DNA of 64,000 bases from JALHVH01 sp964585685 (GCA_964585685.1 CAZPEP010000016.1:21562-85561); one strand, 5' to 3'. Counted from the stretch's first letter, positions 15,314 to 27,777 are shown. A program made the numbers and translations. The notes: generated by a model from the sequence alone, not told the origin.

Positions 15314-16780
15314 TCATTCCTGGTGATAGTTCGGAGCTTCCTTCGTGATGACGACGTCGTGGACGTGGCTCTCCTTGAGGCTGGCCTGGGTGATCTTGAT
15401 GAAGCGGGCCTTCGCCTGGAGCTCGGGGATCGTCCGGCAGCCGGCGTATCCCATGCCGGCTTTGAGACCGCCGACCAGCATCTGGACGATGGCCGTGGCG
15501 CTGCCCTTATAGGGGACGCGCCCCTCGATGCCCTCGGGGACGAGTTTGCTGTCGGCGCCGACCATGTCCTGGAAATACCTGTCCCGGCTCCGGCCTTCCT
15601 TCATGGCTTCGAGCGAGCCCATGCCCCTGTAGGTCTTGTAAGCGCGGCCCTGATACATGACGACCTCGCCGGGGGCTTCGTCCGTCCCCGCCAGCAGGTT
15701 GCCCAGCATGACGGAGTCGGCTCCGGCGGCGATGGCCTTGGCGATGTCCCCGGAGAACTTGATGCCTCCGTCGGCGATGAGGGGGATGCCCTTCGGGCCG
15801 GTGACCTTGAAGACGTCGGCGATGGCTGTGAGCTGGGGGAGGCCCGCCCCGGTGATGATCCGGGTCGTGCAGATCGAACCGGGCCCGACGCCGACCTTGA
15901 CCGCGTCCACGCCGAGGTCGACGAGCGCTTCGGCGGCCTCGGAGGTCCCGATGTTGCCGGCGATGAGCTCCTGGCCGTGGAACTCCTTCCTAATCATGCG
16001 GACGGTGTCCAGGACCCGTCGCGAATGGCCATGAGCGTTGTCGACGACGAGGACGTCGCACTTGGCCGCGACGAGCGCCGCAGCTCGCTCGAGCGTATCC
16101 TCGCCGACGCCGATGGCCGCGCCCACCCGCAGGCGGCCGAGCGGGTCCTTGGCAGCGCCCGGATACTGGGTCCGTTTAAGGATGTCCTTGTAGGTGATGA
16201 GCCCCTTGAGGTGGTAGCTCTCGTCCACCATCATGATCTTTTCGATCTTGTGCTCGTGGAAGAGTTTCTCGGCCTCCTCCAGGGAAGTCCCGATGGGGAC
16301 CGTGATGAGCTTCCGGGTCATGACCTTGGCGATGGGCGTGCTCAGCCGGGTCTCGAACCGGATGTCCCGGTTGGTGACGATGCCGACGAGTTTGTTGTCC
16401 GCGTCCGTGACCGGGAGACCCGAGATCCGGTATCTTTTCATGACCTCTATGGCCTTCTCGATCATCTCCTCGGGCCGCATCGTAATGGGGTCGACGATCA
16501 TGCCGCTCTCGTGGCGCTTGACCTTGTCTACCTCCTCCGCCTGGAGCTCGACGGACATGTTGCGGTGGATGATTCCCAAGCCGCCCTGCTGGGCCATGGC
16601 GATGGCCATCCGCGACGACGTCACGGTGTCCATGGCCGCGCTGATGACCGGGACGCAGAGGGGGATGTTCCGGCTGAATCGGGTCCCGACCTCGGCCTCC
16701 TGGGGGCTGACGTCGGAGGCGGCCGGGACGATGAGGACGTCGTCGAAGGTCAACCCTTCCTTGATGTCGAGATCCAGCAT
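15314..16780 (-). CDS. guaB: IMP dehydrogenase GuaB
   Basis: GuaB oxidises IMP to XMP, the committed step to GMP. The 488-residue protein has the TIM barrel interrupted by two CBS domains (about residues 95-210), the catalytic cysteine loop GVGPGSICTTRII, the GADSVMLGNLLAGT stretch and the flap with YRGMGSLEAM. The ATG at 16780 follows AGGAGGCATC. It starts 14 bases after the secA stop, so the two probably share a transcript. Confidence 0.97.
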   Translation of the reverse strand: MLDLDIKEGLTFDDVLIVPAASDVSPQEAEVGTRFSRNIPLCVPVISAAMDTVTSSRMAIAMAQQGGLGIIHRNMSVELQAEEVDKVKRHESGMIVDPITMRPEEMIEKAIEVMKRYRISGLPVTDADNKLVGIVTNRDIRFETRLSTPIAKVMTRKLITVPIGTSLEEAEKLFHEHKIEKIMMVDESYHLKGLITYKDILKRTQYPGAAKDPLGRLRVGAAIGVGEDTLERAAALVAAKCDVLVVDNAHGHSRRVLDTVRMIRKEFHGQELIAGNIGTSEAAEALVDLGVDAVKVGVGPGSICTTRIITGAGLPQLTAIADVFKVTGPKGIPLIADGGIKFSGDIAKAIAAGADSVMLGNLLAGTDEAPGEVVMYQGRAYKTYRGMGSLEAMKEGRSRDRYFQDMVGADSKLVPEGIEGRVPYKGSATAIVQMLVGGLKAGMGYAGCRTIPELQAKARFIKITQASLKESHVHDVVITKEAPNYHQE

Positions 16781-16794
16781 GATGCCTCCTTGCC

Positions 16795-19410
<2,616 letters not shown>

Positions 19411-19417
19411 TTCCTAT

Positions 19418-19446
19418 TTATTAACAGAACGTCCCCGGAATGTCAA
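19418..19446 (-). promoter_or_regulatory. Promoter of secA-guaB
   Basis: On the minus strand TTGACA, 17 bases and TAATAA precede secA. The predicted start near 19411 leaves almost no leader before the ATG at 19410, yet AGGAA is present within the -10 downstream region. Confidence 0.55.
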
Positions 19447-19454
19447 TTTGGGGG

Positions 19455-20603
19455 TCAGCGGACGGGGATCTTCCGGAGGAGGGGATTGAGGCGGGTGAGG
19501 AGCTCGTAGACAGTCGTTCCGGCCAACCGGGCCGTCGCGTCGGCGTCGACGGTTTCGCCCCGGTCGCGGCCGATCAGGGTGACCACGTCACCGGGCTTCG
19601 CCCCGGGGACGTCGGTCAGATCCACGACCGTCATATCCATCGACACCCGGCCGAGGACCCGAACCTTCCGCCCGCGGACGAGCACCCGTCCTTTCCCGGA
19701 CAGGGCCAGGGGATAGCCGTGCCAGTAGCCGACGGGGCAGATCCCAATTTTCGAATCGCGGGTCAGCCGTTCGGTGAAATCGTAGCCCAGGGTAGCGCCG
19801 GCCGGAAGGAGCTTGGTCTCCGAGATGAGTGTCCTCCAGGACAGGACCGGCCGGATGGAGATTCGGTTCTCCCAAGAGCGCCGCGTCTCACGGGACGGCC
19901 AATGCCCCATGAGCCCGATGCCGATCCGGGCCATGCTGTAATGCGCCTTGGGGAAGTTGAGGGCTCCGGCAGTGGCACAGGCGTGACGGATGGGCTGGAA
20001 CCCCTCCAGGGCGAAGGCGGCGGCCGCCGCCTCGAATTCAGCGATCTGGCCCCGAGTGGCCGCCGTCCCGCCGGGGTTCTTGGCTGCCGCGAAATGCGTG
20101 TAGAGCCCCTCGACCGCGATTCTCCCGGGCCGGGACTTGAGGAATCGCAGGACCTCGGGCAACTGGGCCGGCAGGAACCCCTGTCGATGCATGCCCGTAT
20201 CGACCTTGATGTGGACCAGGATCTTCCGCCCGTCCTCGGCCGAAGCCAGGGCCCGGAGGCTCTCGAAGCTTGAGACAGTGATGGCGACGCCGTTCCGGGC
20301 AGCGTCCCCGAAGCGGCTGGGGAGTGTGAAGCCCATGACGAGAATCGGCTTGCTTACGCCCTTCCGCCGCAGGGTAACCGCCTCGATGATGGAATCCACG
20401 CCGACGGCATCGATCCCTTGCTCCTCGAGGAGGGGGACGAGGTCGTAGAGACCATGGCCGTAGGCGTTGGACTTGGCCACGGCCATGATCCGGCATCCGG
20501 GCGCCAGGACGCGGCGGAAGACCCGCAAGTTATGGGCCAGGGCCGACCGGCTGATCTCGACCCAGGTCCGGAGGCCGTTCCGATCGGAAGGGGAGACGCT
20601 CAT
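19455..20603 (-). CDS. alr: Alanine racemase Alr
   Basis: Alr supplies D-alanine for peptidoglycan. The 382-residue PLP enzyme has the pyridoxal lysine in AVAKSNAYGHG, the VDTGMHRQG segment, the GYWHGYPL stretch near the second active-site region, and RVSMDMTVVDLT. The ATG at 20603 overlaps the stop of the upstream sulfatase-like gene (ATGA), so translation is coupled. The C terminus reaches a few bases short of the secA promoter. Confidence 0.95.
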   Translation of the reverse strand: MSVSPSDRNGLRTWVEISRSALAHNLRVFRRVLAPGCRIMAVAKSNAYGHGLYDLVPLLEEQGIDAVGVDSIIEAVTLRRKGVSKPILVMGFTLPSRFGDAARNGVAITVSSFESLRALASAEDGRKILVHIKVDTGMHRQGFLPAQLPEVLRFLKSRPGRIAVEGLYTHFAAAKNPGGTAATRGQIAEFEAAAAAFALEGFQPIRHACATAGALNFPKAHYSMARIGIGLMGHWPSRETRRSWENRISIRPVLSWRTLISETKLLPAGATLGYDFTERLTRDSKIGICPVGYWHGYPLALSGKGRVLVRGRKVRVLGRVSMDMTVVDLTDVPGAKPGDVVTLIGRDRGETVDADATARLAGTTVYELLTRLNPLLRKIPVR

Positions 20604-22606
20604 TTGATATATCCCAGGGACCGGAGGTTCTCCATCTCGTTCTTTGGAAGCGTCCCGAGGTTCAAGGCCACGGGGCGGTTGTCGAGCTCGGAGAACCGGC
20701 CGAGCCATTCGAGGAAGAGGACCTTGAACAGGAGTCGGACGCTCTCTGTCCCGGCCCCGGCTTCTGCGAAGACGGGTTCGGCCCGGCGGTAGAGCGTCTC
20801 GGTGTCCGCGGCCAGGTTAATGATCGCGTACCAGTCGCGCCAGCGGAGCCCGAAGTCGCCAACGTTGGAGAACGAGCGGGACACCGACATGGCGTCGTCC
20901 TGGTCCCGGACGGCCGCGGCCGGGAGCCAGCTCTTCCCATCGAGCGCGACCGATTGGCCGAAGAGGTCCAGGAGGGTAGGGAACGCGCCGGCGAGCTCAA
21001 CGACGCCCTTAACCCGACCCTTGAGGCCCATGGCCGCGGGGAACTTGACGAGGAGCGGCACGCGGGTCGTTTCCTCGTAGACCTTGGCCCCATGACCCCA
21101 GAACCCCCGCTCGTAGAGCGATTCCCCGTGGTCCGAGAGGACGGCAATCAGGCTTTCGTCGTAGGAGCCCCGGTCCTTCAGGCTCTCCAGGAGCTTCCCG
21201 ACTTCTCCGTCGATATACGCGATGGCCGAATCGTAATTGTCGATGACCGCCCGGACCTCGTCGGGACCGAAGGGGCGTTCGGCGTTGATCTTCTGTTGGA
21301 ACTCTTCGAGGACACCGTGGACGAAGGCCTTGTCCTTCGGGGCCGAGAACATGTCCAGGAAAGGAGGTGGAGGCACGACGGGCAAGTGAGGCTCCATGAG
21401 GTGGACATAGCTGAAGAGCGGGCCCTCATGGGCCAGCCAGCCTTTGAAATTGGAAGGCAGGCTCCTTTCCTCCCCTCGGCGCCATTCGCCGATGTGGGGA
21501 AAATAATCGTCCACTCCGCGCGTGAAACCCATGTTCTCCGAGACGTTCCCCGTGGCCGTGAAGAGTGACGTCCGGTAGCCCTTGGCCTTGAGGTAGACGG
21601 GAATGGTCAGGAGGCGCTCCGAAAGCTTGTTCACCAGGATGCGGACCTTGTGGCTCTCGGGGTATAGGCCCGTGAACAGCGTGGCCACGCTGGACCGGGT
21701 GAACGACGCGTTGGCGTAAGCGTTCTCGAAGACGACGGCGTCTTCGGCGAACCGGTCGAGATTCGGCGACGTCGGCCGCGCATAGCCGTGAAGGCCCAGG
21801 TGGTCCGGGCGGCAGGCGTCGATGAGGAAGAGGAAGATGTCGGGCCGGCCTGCGAACTGGGGCGTCCCGGGGGCCGGGGTGTCCCGGGCCGGAACGACGG
21901 AACGTTCGACGATGTCGAAGCTCCCGGACTTGGCCAGGAACGTGGCGTATCCCGGGGAAGAACAGTCATATTCGTAGGCGATCCTCCGCGAGAACAACCC
22001 GGGCCTGCGTTCAAAGGTCCGGAGGGCCTCGCGGCCCTCGCGGAAGGAGACCTCGGTGATCCTCAGGGTGCCGCTCCCCGCGAACACCAGGCGCCCCTTC
22101 GCCCGCCCGGTTCCCATGGTCAGGGATTCGCCTTCCCCGAGATGGCGGCGCGGGCGGTCCTCCCGCGGGCCGGTCCGGACCGAGAGGACCCGCAGGACGT
22201 CGTTGGTCGTCTTATCGAACTCCAGAAAATTAAAACCGGCGTTCAATCGGGCGTCCAAGGATATAGATGTCGCCCTTGTCGAGGGAGCGAGCTCGCCGGC
22301 GGCCGCGCCGTTGACCAGGAACCGGATGGGCTTTCCGCGGAGCACGTAACTGATCGCGATGCGGGCGTCGGAACCGGATGTCCGCCAGAGGATGAAGCGC
22401 GCCAAGTTCTTTTGGGCGGAAAAAGCGCCGTCCCGGACCTCGAAGCCTCCCCAGACGTTCATCCGGCCCGACGCGGGGGCGATGGAGGACTGGTCCTTGC
22501 CCCAGACGAAGGTCGCCGGGAGGTCCCGGGAAGGGGTCCGGGTCCCGCAGGCATAGGCCCCCAGCAGGGTCATGCCGGCCAGGAGAACGGCGAAAGCTCT
22601 CTTCAT
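20600..22606 (-). CDS. Sulfatase-like (alkaline phosphatase superfamily) lipoprotein
   Basis: The 668-residue exported protein starts with a hydrophobic signal ending GAYACGT, a weak lipobox. Residues about 25-230 form a domain of unknown type. The rest is a sulfatase-fold domain with LIDACRPDHLGLHGY metal ligands, the GLYPESHKV segment, LSDHGESLYE and the closing RSLGYIK. At the position of the sulfatase formylglycine Cys/Ser it has Thr (ASFTRSSVATLFTG). A threonine nucleophile is known in phosphoglycerol and phosphoethanolamine transferases, so a phospho-transfer or hydrolase role is possible. It overlaps alr by four bases. The ATG lies eight bases after a TATAAT box, so the message may be leaderless. 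Confidence 0.8.
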   Translation of the reverse strand: MKRAFAVLLAGMTLLGAYACGTRTPSRDLPATFVWGKDQSSIAPASGRMNVWGGFEVRDGAFSAQKNLARFILWRTSGSDARIAISYVLRGKPIRFLVNGAAAGELAPSTRATSISLDARLNAGFNFLEFDKTTNDVLRVLSVRTGPREDRPRRHLGEGESLTMGTGRAKGRLVFAGSGTLRITEVSFREGREALRTFERRPGLFSRRIAYEYDCSSPGYATFLAKSGSFDIVERSVVPARDTPAPGTPQFAGRPDIFLFLIDACRPDHLGLHGYARPTSPNLDRFAEDAVVFENAYANASFTRSSVATLFTGLYPESHKVRILVNKLSERLLTIPVYLKAKGYRTSLFTATGNVSENMGFTRGVDDYFPHIGEWRRGEERSLPSNFKGWLAHEGPLFSYVHLMEPHLPVVPPPPFLDMFSAPKDKAFVHGVLEEFQQKINAERPFGPDEVRAVIDNYDSAIAYIDGEVGKLLESLKDRGSYDESLIAVLSDHGESLYERGFWGHGAKVYEETTRVPLLVKFPAAMGLKGRVKGVVELAGAFPTLLDLFGQSVALDGKSWLPAAAVRDQDDAMSVSRSFSNVGDFGLRWRDWYAIINLAADTETLYRRAEPVFAEAGAGTESVRLLFKVLFLEWLGRFSELDNRPVALNLGTLPKNEMENLRSLGYIK

Positions 22607-22613
22607 GTCCGCG

Positions 22614-22642
22614 ATTATATCGGACGCAGACCCCTTCGGCAA
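22614..22642 (-). promoter_or_regulatory. Promoter of the sulfatase-like gene, giving a leaderless transcript
   Basis: On the minus strand TTGCCG, 17 bases, TATAAT. The -10 ends at 22614, so transcription should begin near 22607, next to the ATG at 22606. No ribosome site is visible. Confidence 0.55.
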
Positions 22643-22791
22643 GCGTGGACAGACCGGATACAAAAATCATCGGTCCGTCCCGTCCGTGCCTCAAGCCCAC
22701 CACACATTGCTCCATGCTAAGGACCAAATGGGATCGCCGCACGAAAGGACGAAGGGCTGTCCCCGAGTCCCGAGAAGGCGATCCCAGATCC

Positions 22792-24570
22792 TTAGAAATT
22801 GAGGCGAGACTTGAGGGCGGCGGCGGGAGAGCGGCCGATGAGGGCGGCGAGGTCCTCGAAGGGTGCGTTGCGGATGCCGTCGATGCTGTTGTAGCGGACG
22901 AGGAGAGCGGCCTTGCGCTTTGGGCCGAGACCGGGGATGCCGTCGAGGGCCGAGGCGAAGCTTTTTTTGGCGCGGCGGCCGCGGTGGAAGGCCACGGCGA
23001 AGCGATGGGCTTCATCCCTCACGTGTTCGATGAGCTTCAGGGCCGGCGAGGTCCGGTCGAGCCGGATACCCTTCCGGTTCTCCGGCGTGAAGATGATCTC
23101 CTCGCGCTTGGCGAGGGAGATCACGGGGACCCCCGTGGCGCCCGCATCGTCGAGGGCCCCGAGTGCGGCGGCGAGCTGGGGCTTGCCGCCGTCGACCAGG
23201 ATGAGGTCCGGCAACCGGGAGCCCTCTTCCTTGAGGCGCACGCATCTCCTGCGGACAACCTCACGGAGGCTCGCGGCGTCGTTCGATCCTTCGACCGTTC
23301 TTATCTTGAACTTCCTGTATTCGGCCTTATTCGGCACCCCCCCGTCGAAGACCACGAGCGAGCCGACCGATTCGTCCCCCCCCGTGTTAGAGATGTCGAA
23401 CCCTTCGATCCGCCAGGGGGCTTTTGCGAGCCCGAGGACCCGTGCCACAAGGAGGAGGGGAGGGGTCAAGCTTTGCGTGTTTCCCAGAGCGAGCGCTGCA
23501 TTCTGTCCCGCCATTTCGGTCAGCCTGGCGTATTTGCCGGCCTTGGGGACGATCAGTCTGGTTTTCTTTCCCGGTTCCCGAGACATATCTTTCTGTAGGC
23601 GCCGGGTGCCTGTGGGCTCGAAGGGCAAGAGGATTTTCGACGGCTTTTCGGCCGATCCGTAGAACCTCGCGACGAGCTCGGCAAGGACCTTACGGTCGGA
23701 GCGCCCCTCCGTCCCCTCGGCGAGTGTTCCCCGGGAATCCCGGACCTTGCCCCGCCTCATGAAAAAGACGTGAAGGGCGGCCGCGTCCCCGGACCGCGCG
23801 TAGCCGACCGCGTCCAGGTCTTCGAGTCCGACGTCGATGGCCTGGGGCCTCTCACGGAGGTCTTCGAGCGTGCGGAGGAGGTCTCTCAGGCGGGCGGCAT
23901 CCTCGAACTTGCGACCCGCGGCCGCCCCGACCATCCGCGCCTTAAGGTTGCGGGCGAGCTCCTCCGTCCGGCCCTCGAGGAAGAGCCGGGCGTTCTCGAC
24001 GTCTTTCCGGTAATCGGCCGCGGATATGCGTCCGACGCAGGGCGCCGAGCAAAGTCCCAGGTCATGATCCAGGCAGGGCCGTTTCCGGCCCCTGAAAGCG
24101 GCGTCTTCACAGCCGCGGACCCCGAAGTATCGGTTGACAAGGTGGATGGTCTTGCGGGCGCGGCCGGCCGGGCTGAACGGCCCGAAATAGCGGGAGCCGT
24201 CGTTCACGACCTTACGGCTCATATAGATCCCGGGGAACTCCTCGCGGAGGGTCAGCTTGAGATAGGGAAAGCTCTTGTCGTCCTTGAGGCGGAGGTTAAA
24301 CTTCGGCTTGTATTGCTGGATGTAATTGTTTTCGAGAAACGCGGCTTCCTTCTCAGATCCGGTAAGGATGTAGTCGATGTCGGCCGTCTCCCCCAGGATG
24401 TTCCGGACCTTGATATCCGGGCCGGCAAGGAAATAAGACCGCACGCGGTCCCGCAGGGACCGGGCCTTGCCGATGTAGAGGGCCCTCCCCTCCGCGTCCC
24501 TGAAGAAGTAAATGCCGGGCTCGTCGGGGAACCCTGCGACCTTCTCCCTCAGCGAGCCCGTCATTTCCAT
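22792..24570 (-). CDS. uvrC: UvrABC system protein C
   Basis: UvrC makes both incisions in nucleotide excision repair. The 592-residue protein has the N-terminal GIY-YIG nuclease domain (PGIYFFRDAEGRALYIGKA), the UVR motif about residue 200 (AGRKFEDAARLRDLL), the RNase H-like domain (GFDISNTGGDESVGS, LILVDGGKPQLAAA, DEAHRFAVAFHR) and a C-terminal helix-hairpin-helix (DGIPGLGPKRKAALL). It follows uvrB by 20 bases on the same strand. ATG codons at 24570 and 24564 both fit. Confidence 0.97.
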   Translation of the reverse strand: MEMTGSLREKVAGFPDEPGIYFFRDAEGRALYIGKARSLRDRVRSYFLAGPDIKVRNILGETADIDYILTGSEKEAAFLENNYIQQYKPKFNLRLKDDKSFPYLKLTLREEFPGIYMSRKVVNDGSRYFGPFSPAGRARKTIHLVNRYFGVRGCEDAAFRGRKRPCLDHDLGLCSAPCVGRISAADYRKDVENARLFLEGRTEELARNLKARMVGAAAGRKFEDAARLRDLLRTLEDLRERPQAIDVGLEDLDAVGYARSGDAAALHVFFMRRGKVRDSRGTLAEGTEGRSDRKVLAELVARFYGSAEKPSKILLPFEPTGTRRLQKDMSREPGKKTRLIVPKAGKYARLTEMAGQNAALALGNTQSLTPPLLLVARVLGLAKAPWRIEGFDISNTGGDESVGSLVVFDGGVPNKAEYRKFKIRTVEGSNDAASLREVVRRRCVRLKEEGSRLPDLILVDGGKPQLAAALGALDDAGATGVPVISLAKREEIIFTPENRKGIRLDRTSPALKLIEHVRDEAHRFAVAFHRGRRAKKSFASALDGIPGLGPKRKAALLVRYNSIDGIRNAPFEDLAALIGRSPAAALKSRLNF

Positions 24571-24590
24571 TCTCGTCCTTCCGGCTCCCG

Positions 24591-26594
24591 CTACGGGGCG
24601 AGCTCGAGTTCTCGCTTCTTCAGGCGGCTGAGCTCGTCCCGGTATGCGGCGGCCTTCTCGAATTCGAGGTCCCGCGAGGCCCGGGCCATTGCTTTTTCGA
24701 GTTCGGCCATCCGTTCCTTCCTCTTTTCCGGCGACAGGGCGATCTCCATGTCCTCCGGGATGCGCGTCAGGTCGACGTAATCCCGCTCGTAGACACTGTT
24801 CAGGGCCTCATCGATGCCTTTGACGACGGACTGCGGCGTGATCCCGTGGCGAAGGTTGTACTCCTTCTGGATCGCCCGGCGGCGGTTCGTTTCGCCGATG
24901 GCCGCCGTCATCGACTTGGTCATCGTGTCCGCGTAGAGGATGGCCCTCCCGAAGACGTGGCGGGCCGCCCGGCCGAACGTCTGGATGAGCGCGCTCGCGG
25001 AACGCAGGAATCCCTCCTTGTCAGCGTCCAGGATGGCCACGAGGGATACCTCGGGGAGATCGAGCCCCTCCCGCAGGAGGTTGATGCCGACGAGGGCGTC
25101 GAACTCTCCTTTCCTGAGGTCCCTCAGGATCCGGACCCGTTCGAGCGTCTCGATCTCCGAATGCAGGTAGCGGACCCGGAGCCCCATCTCGTGGTAATGG
25201 CGCGTCAGGTCTTCGGCCATCTTTTTTGTCAGGGTGGTGACGAGCGTCCGCTCGTTCCTCTTCGCCCTCGCCGCGATCTCGGCCATCAGGTCGTCGACCT
25301 GCCCCCGGACGGGACGGACCTCGATTTCGGGGTCGGTGAGGCCCGTGGGCCGGATGACCTGCTCGATGATCCGGCTCCCGGACCTCCCGATCTCAAACGG
25401 TGCCGGGGTCGCCGAGACGTAGATGACCTGCCCAACCTTGGCCTCGTATTCCTCAAAATTCAGCGGACGGTTGTCTAGTGCCGAGGGCAGGCGGAAGCCG
25501 TGTTCGATGAGGGTCGTCTTCCGTGACCGGTCGCCGTGGTACATCCCCCCGATCTGGGGGACGCTGACGTGGGATTCGTCGACGATCGTCAGGAACCCCT
25601 CCGGGAAGTAGTCGAGGAGGGTGAAGGGCGGCTCGCCGGGCTTCCGGTCGGAAAGGTAGAGCGAGTAATTCTCTATGCCGGGGCAAAAGCCGAACTCCCG
25701 GAGCATGTCCAGGTCGTAGAGGGTCCGCTCCTCGATCCTCTCCGCCTCGACGAACTTGCCCTCGGCCCGGAATGCGGCGACACGGTCGACGAGCTCCCTC
25801 TCGATGCCGTCCGCGGCGGCCCTCAGGATCTCCCGGGGAGTGGAGAAGAACGTCCTCGGATGGACCATGATCCGGTCGAAGGTCTCCAGGGTCTTCCCGA
25901 GGAGGGGGTCGACGGCGGACAGGGCCCTGATCCGTCCGTCCTCGAGCTCAACCCGGTACGCGAATTCCTCTGTGGAAGGGAAGACCTCGACGACGTCGCC
26001 GCGAACGCGGAAGAAGCCCCGCTTGAAGTCGGATTCCCGGCGCTCGTACTGGACCTCCGTGAATCGCTCCAGGAGCCGCTTCCGGCCCAGAGCCTGGCCG
26101 ACCTCCAAGCCGAAGCTCATCTCGTGGTAGGTGGCCGGAGCGCCGATGCCGTATATACAAGAGACCGAGGCGACGACGATCACGTCCCGGCGCTCGAAGA
26201 GGGAGTTGGTGGCCCGGAGGCGGAGGCGGTCGATCTCGTCGTTGATGGTCGCCTCCTTGGCGATATAGGTGTTCGAGGAGGCGATGTAGGCCTCGGGCTG
26301 ATAATAGTCGTAATAGCTGACGAAGTACTCGACGGCATTCCCCGGGAAGAAGCGCCGGAATTCCTGGTAGAGCTGAGCGGCCAGCGTCTTGTTGTGGGAG
26401 ATGACGAGGACCGGGCGCTGGGCCCGGGCGATGACGTTGGCCATCGTGAAGGTCTTGCCCGAGCCGGTGACCCCCATCAGGACCTGGTGTCTCTCCCCGG
26501 CGGCCAGACCCTCGGCTAGACGGTCGATGGCTCGGATCTGGTCTCCCCGGGGTTCGAAATCGGAACGGAGGTCGAACGGGCGCATCTGTGGCAT
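24591..26594 (-). CDS. uvrB: UvrABC system protein B
   Basis: UvrB is the damage-verifying helicase of excision repair. The 667-residue protein has Walker A GVTGSGKTFTMA, the beta-hairpin region YYDYYQPEAYI, DESHVSVPQIGGMY, helicase motifs through GINLLREGLDLPEVSLV and a C-terminal UVR motif (MARASRDLEFEKAAAYRDEL) that pairs with UvrC. An ATG at 26585 is an alternative start: a TATAAT at 26598-26593 would begin transcription there, the -35 is poor, and neither start has a ribosome site. uvrA is not in the window. Confidence 0.96.
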   Translation of the reverse strand: MPQMRPFDLRSDFEPRGDQIRAIDRLAEGLAAGERHQVLMGVTGSGKTFTMANVIARAQRPVLVISHNKTLAAQLYQEFRRFFPGNAVEYFVSYYDYYQPEAYIASSNTYIAKEATINDEIDRLRLRATNSLFERRDVIVVASVSCIYGIGAPATYHEMSFGLEVGQALGRKRLLERFTEVQYERRESDFKRGFFRVRGDVVEVFPSTEEFAYRVELEDGRIRALSAVDPLLGKTLETFDRIMVHPRTFFSTPREILRAAADGIERELVDRVAAFRAEGKFVEAERIEERTLYDLDMLREFGFCPGIENYSLYLSDRKPGEPPFTLLDYFPEGFLTIVDESHVSVPQIGGMYHGDRSRKTTLIEHGFRLPSALDNRPLNFEEYEAKVGQVIYVSATPAPFEIGRSGSRIIEQVIRPTGLTDPEIEVRPVRGQVDDLMAEIAARAKRNERTLVTTLTKKMAEDLTRHYHEMGLRVRYLHSEIETLERVRILRDLRKGEFDALVGINLLREGLDLPEVSLVAILDADKEGFLRSASALIQTFGRAARHVFGRAILYADTMTKSMTAAIGETNRRRAIQKEYNLRHGITPQSVVKGIDEALNSVYERDYVDLTRIPEDMEIALSPEKRKERMAELEKAMARASRDLEFEKAAAYRDELSRLKKRELELAP

Positions 26595-26659
26595 TATAAC
26601 AAAATTTGTGCTATATAGTTTCTACGACAATCCCATATGCGGTCCATAAAGGAGGGCCT

Positions 26660-27382
26660 ATGAAGAAAATCTTGCTGTTGACCGTGATCGCGATCCTCGC
26701 CGTCGCCGCGTTCCTCGCGGCGGGGCCCGCGGCCGAAAAGCCGCGGATCGGCGTCCTGCGATTCACGAACCACACAAGCGCCGGCTGGTGGAGCGCTTCC
26801 GTGGGCTCGGAACTGTCCGATATGCTGGCTTCCGAGCTCGCTTCCACCCGGTCCTTCCAAGTCCTCGACCGCAAAGACATCGATGCCGTTCTCGGAGAAC
26901 AGGACCTAAGCAACACGGATAGGGTCGATGCGGCGACCAAGGTCAAGATGGGCAAGCTCAAGGGAGCCAAGTATCTCGTCGCGGCCACCGTTTCCTCCTT
27001 CGAGGAAGGCGTCAAGGAAACGGGCGGCGGGGTCAGCTTCAAGGGCCTCAGCGTGGGCGGGAAGAAGGAGAAGGCCTATATCGCCATCGATCTCAAGGTC
27101 GTCGACTCCGAAACCGGCGAGATCGTCGACACCCGGACCATCGAAGCCGAAGCGAAGGGGCAGGGATTGAACGCCGGCCTGAACCTGAGGAACTTCAGCA
27201 TCCACGGGGCCGATTATCAGAAGACGCCGACCGGGAAGGCCATCCGGGCCTGCGTCATCTACATCTCCGAGTACCTCGAATGCTCTCTGATCCAGGGCAC
27301 GGACGCCGACTGCATGAAGAAATGGGACAAGATGGACCAGAAGCGGAGAGAAAAGGACAAGGGCTCGATCGATATAGATTAG
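26660..27382 (+). CDS. CsgG/HfaB-type exported protein
   Basis: The 240-residue protein has a signal peptide (hydrophobic from residue 4 to about 22, ending AAGPAAEK) and a CsgG-like core: RIGVLRFTNHTS, LASELASTRSFQVLDRKDID, GAKYLVAATVSSFEEG and IDLKVVDSETGEIVDTRTIEA. CsgG forms outer-membrane curli pores; many relatives are periplasmic lipoproteins of unknown role. No lipobox cysteine is seen. The C terminus (EYLECSLIQG...DCMKKWDKMD) is charged and holds two cysteines. A GGAGGG site precedes the ATG. No curli genes are nearby. Confidence 0.75.
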   Translation: MKKILLLTVIAILAVAAFLAAGPAAEKPRIGVLRFTNHTSAGWWSASVGSELSDMLASELASTRSFQVLDRKDIDAVLGEQDLSNTDRVDAATKVKMGKLKGAKYLVAATVSSFEEGVKETGGGVSFKGLSVGGKKEKAYIAIDLKVVDSETGEIVDTRTIEAEAKGQGLNAGLNLRNFSIHGADYQKTPTGKAIRACVIYISEYLECSLIQGTDADCMKKWDKMDQKRREKDKGSIDID

Positions 27383-27738
27383 GAGCGCCGCTCCATCCGG
27401 ATAGCGCCCTTGAACTGGGCTCCGGCCATTACGGAGACCGTGGTGGCGACGACGTCGCCCATCATCCGGCCGGTCTCCGAGATGAAGGCCCGTTCGGAGG
27501 CGACGACGTTCCCGACGAGCTCGCCGTGAACGGTGACGTTGCGGGCCCTGACATCGGCTTCGACCCGCCCCCCTTGGCGGACGATGAGGTCGTGAGAGCC
27601 TAGGTCGATTGTCCCGGTTACCCGGCCGTCGACGGCGAGGTCCTCCCCGCCGGCGATGTCCCCCCGGAAGGACAGCCCACCTCCGATGCGAGAGGATCCG
27701 GCCGCCGGCTGCTTGAACTGGCTGTCTTCTTGGGCCAT
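27379..27738 (-). CDS. Bactofilin
   Basis: The 119-residue protein is a bactofilin (DUF583), a polymer-forming cytoskeletal beta-helix. The repeat pattern of short turns is visible: FRGDIAGGEDLAVDGRVTG, DLIVRQGGRVEADV, VTVHGELVGNV, and RMMGDVVATTVSV. The N terminus (first 18 residues) is polar, typical of the membrane or partner-binding tail. Its gene ends overlap the CsgG-like gene by four bases. A strong promoter at 27867-27896 predicts an untranslated leader of about 120 bases. Confidence 0.92.
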   Translation of the reverse strand: MAQEDSQFKQPAAGSSRIGGGLSFRGDIAGGEDLAVDGRVTGTIDLGSHDLIVRQGGRVEADVRARNVTVHGELVGNVVASERAFISETGRMMGDVVATTVSVMAGAQFKGAIRMERRS

Positions 27739-27777
27739 GATGTCCGCCTTTCCCGTTGGATTTTTCGATACATTCGA

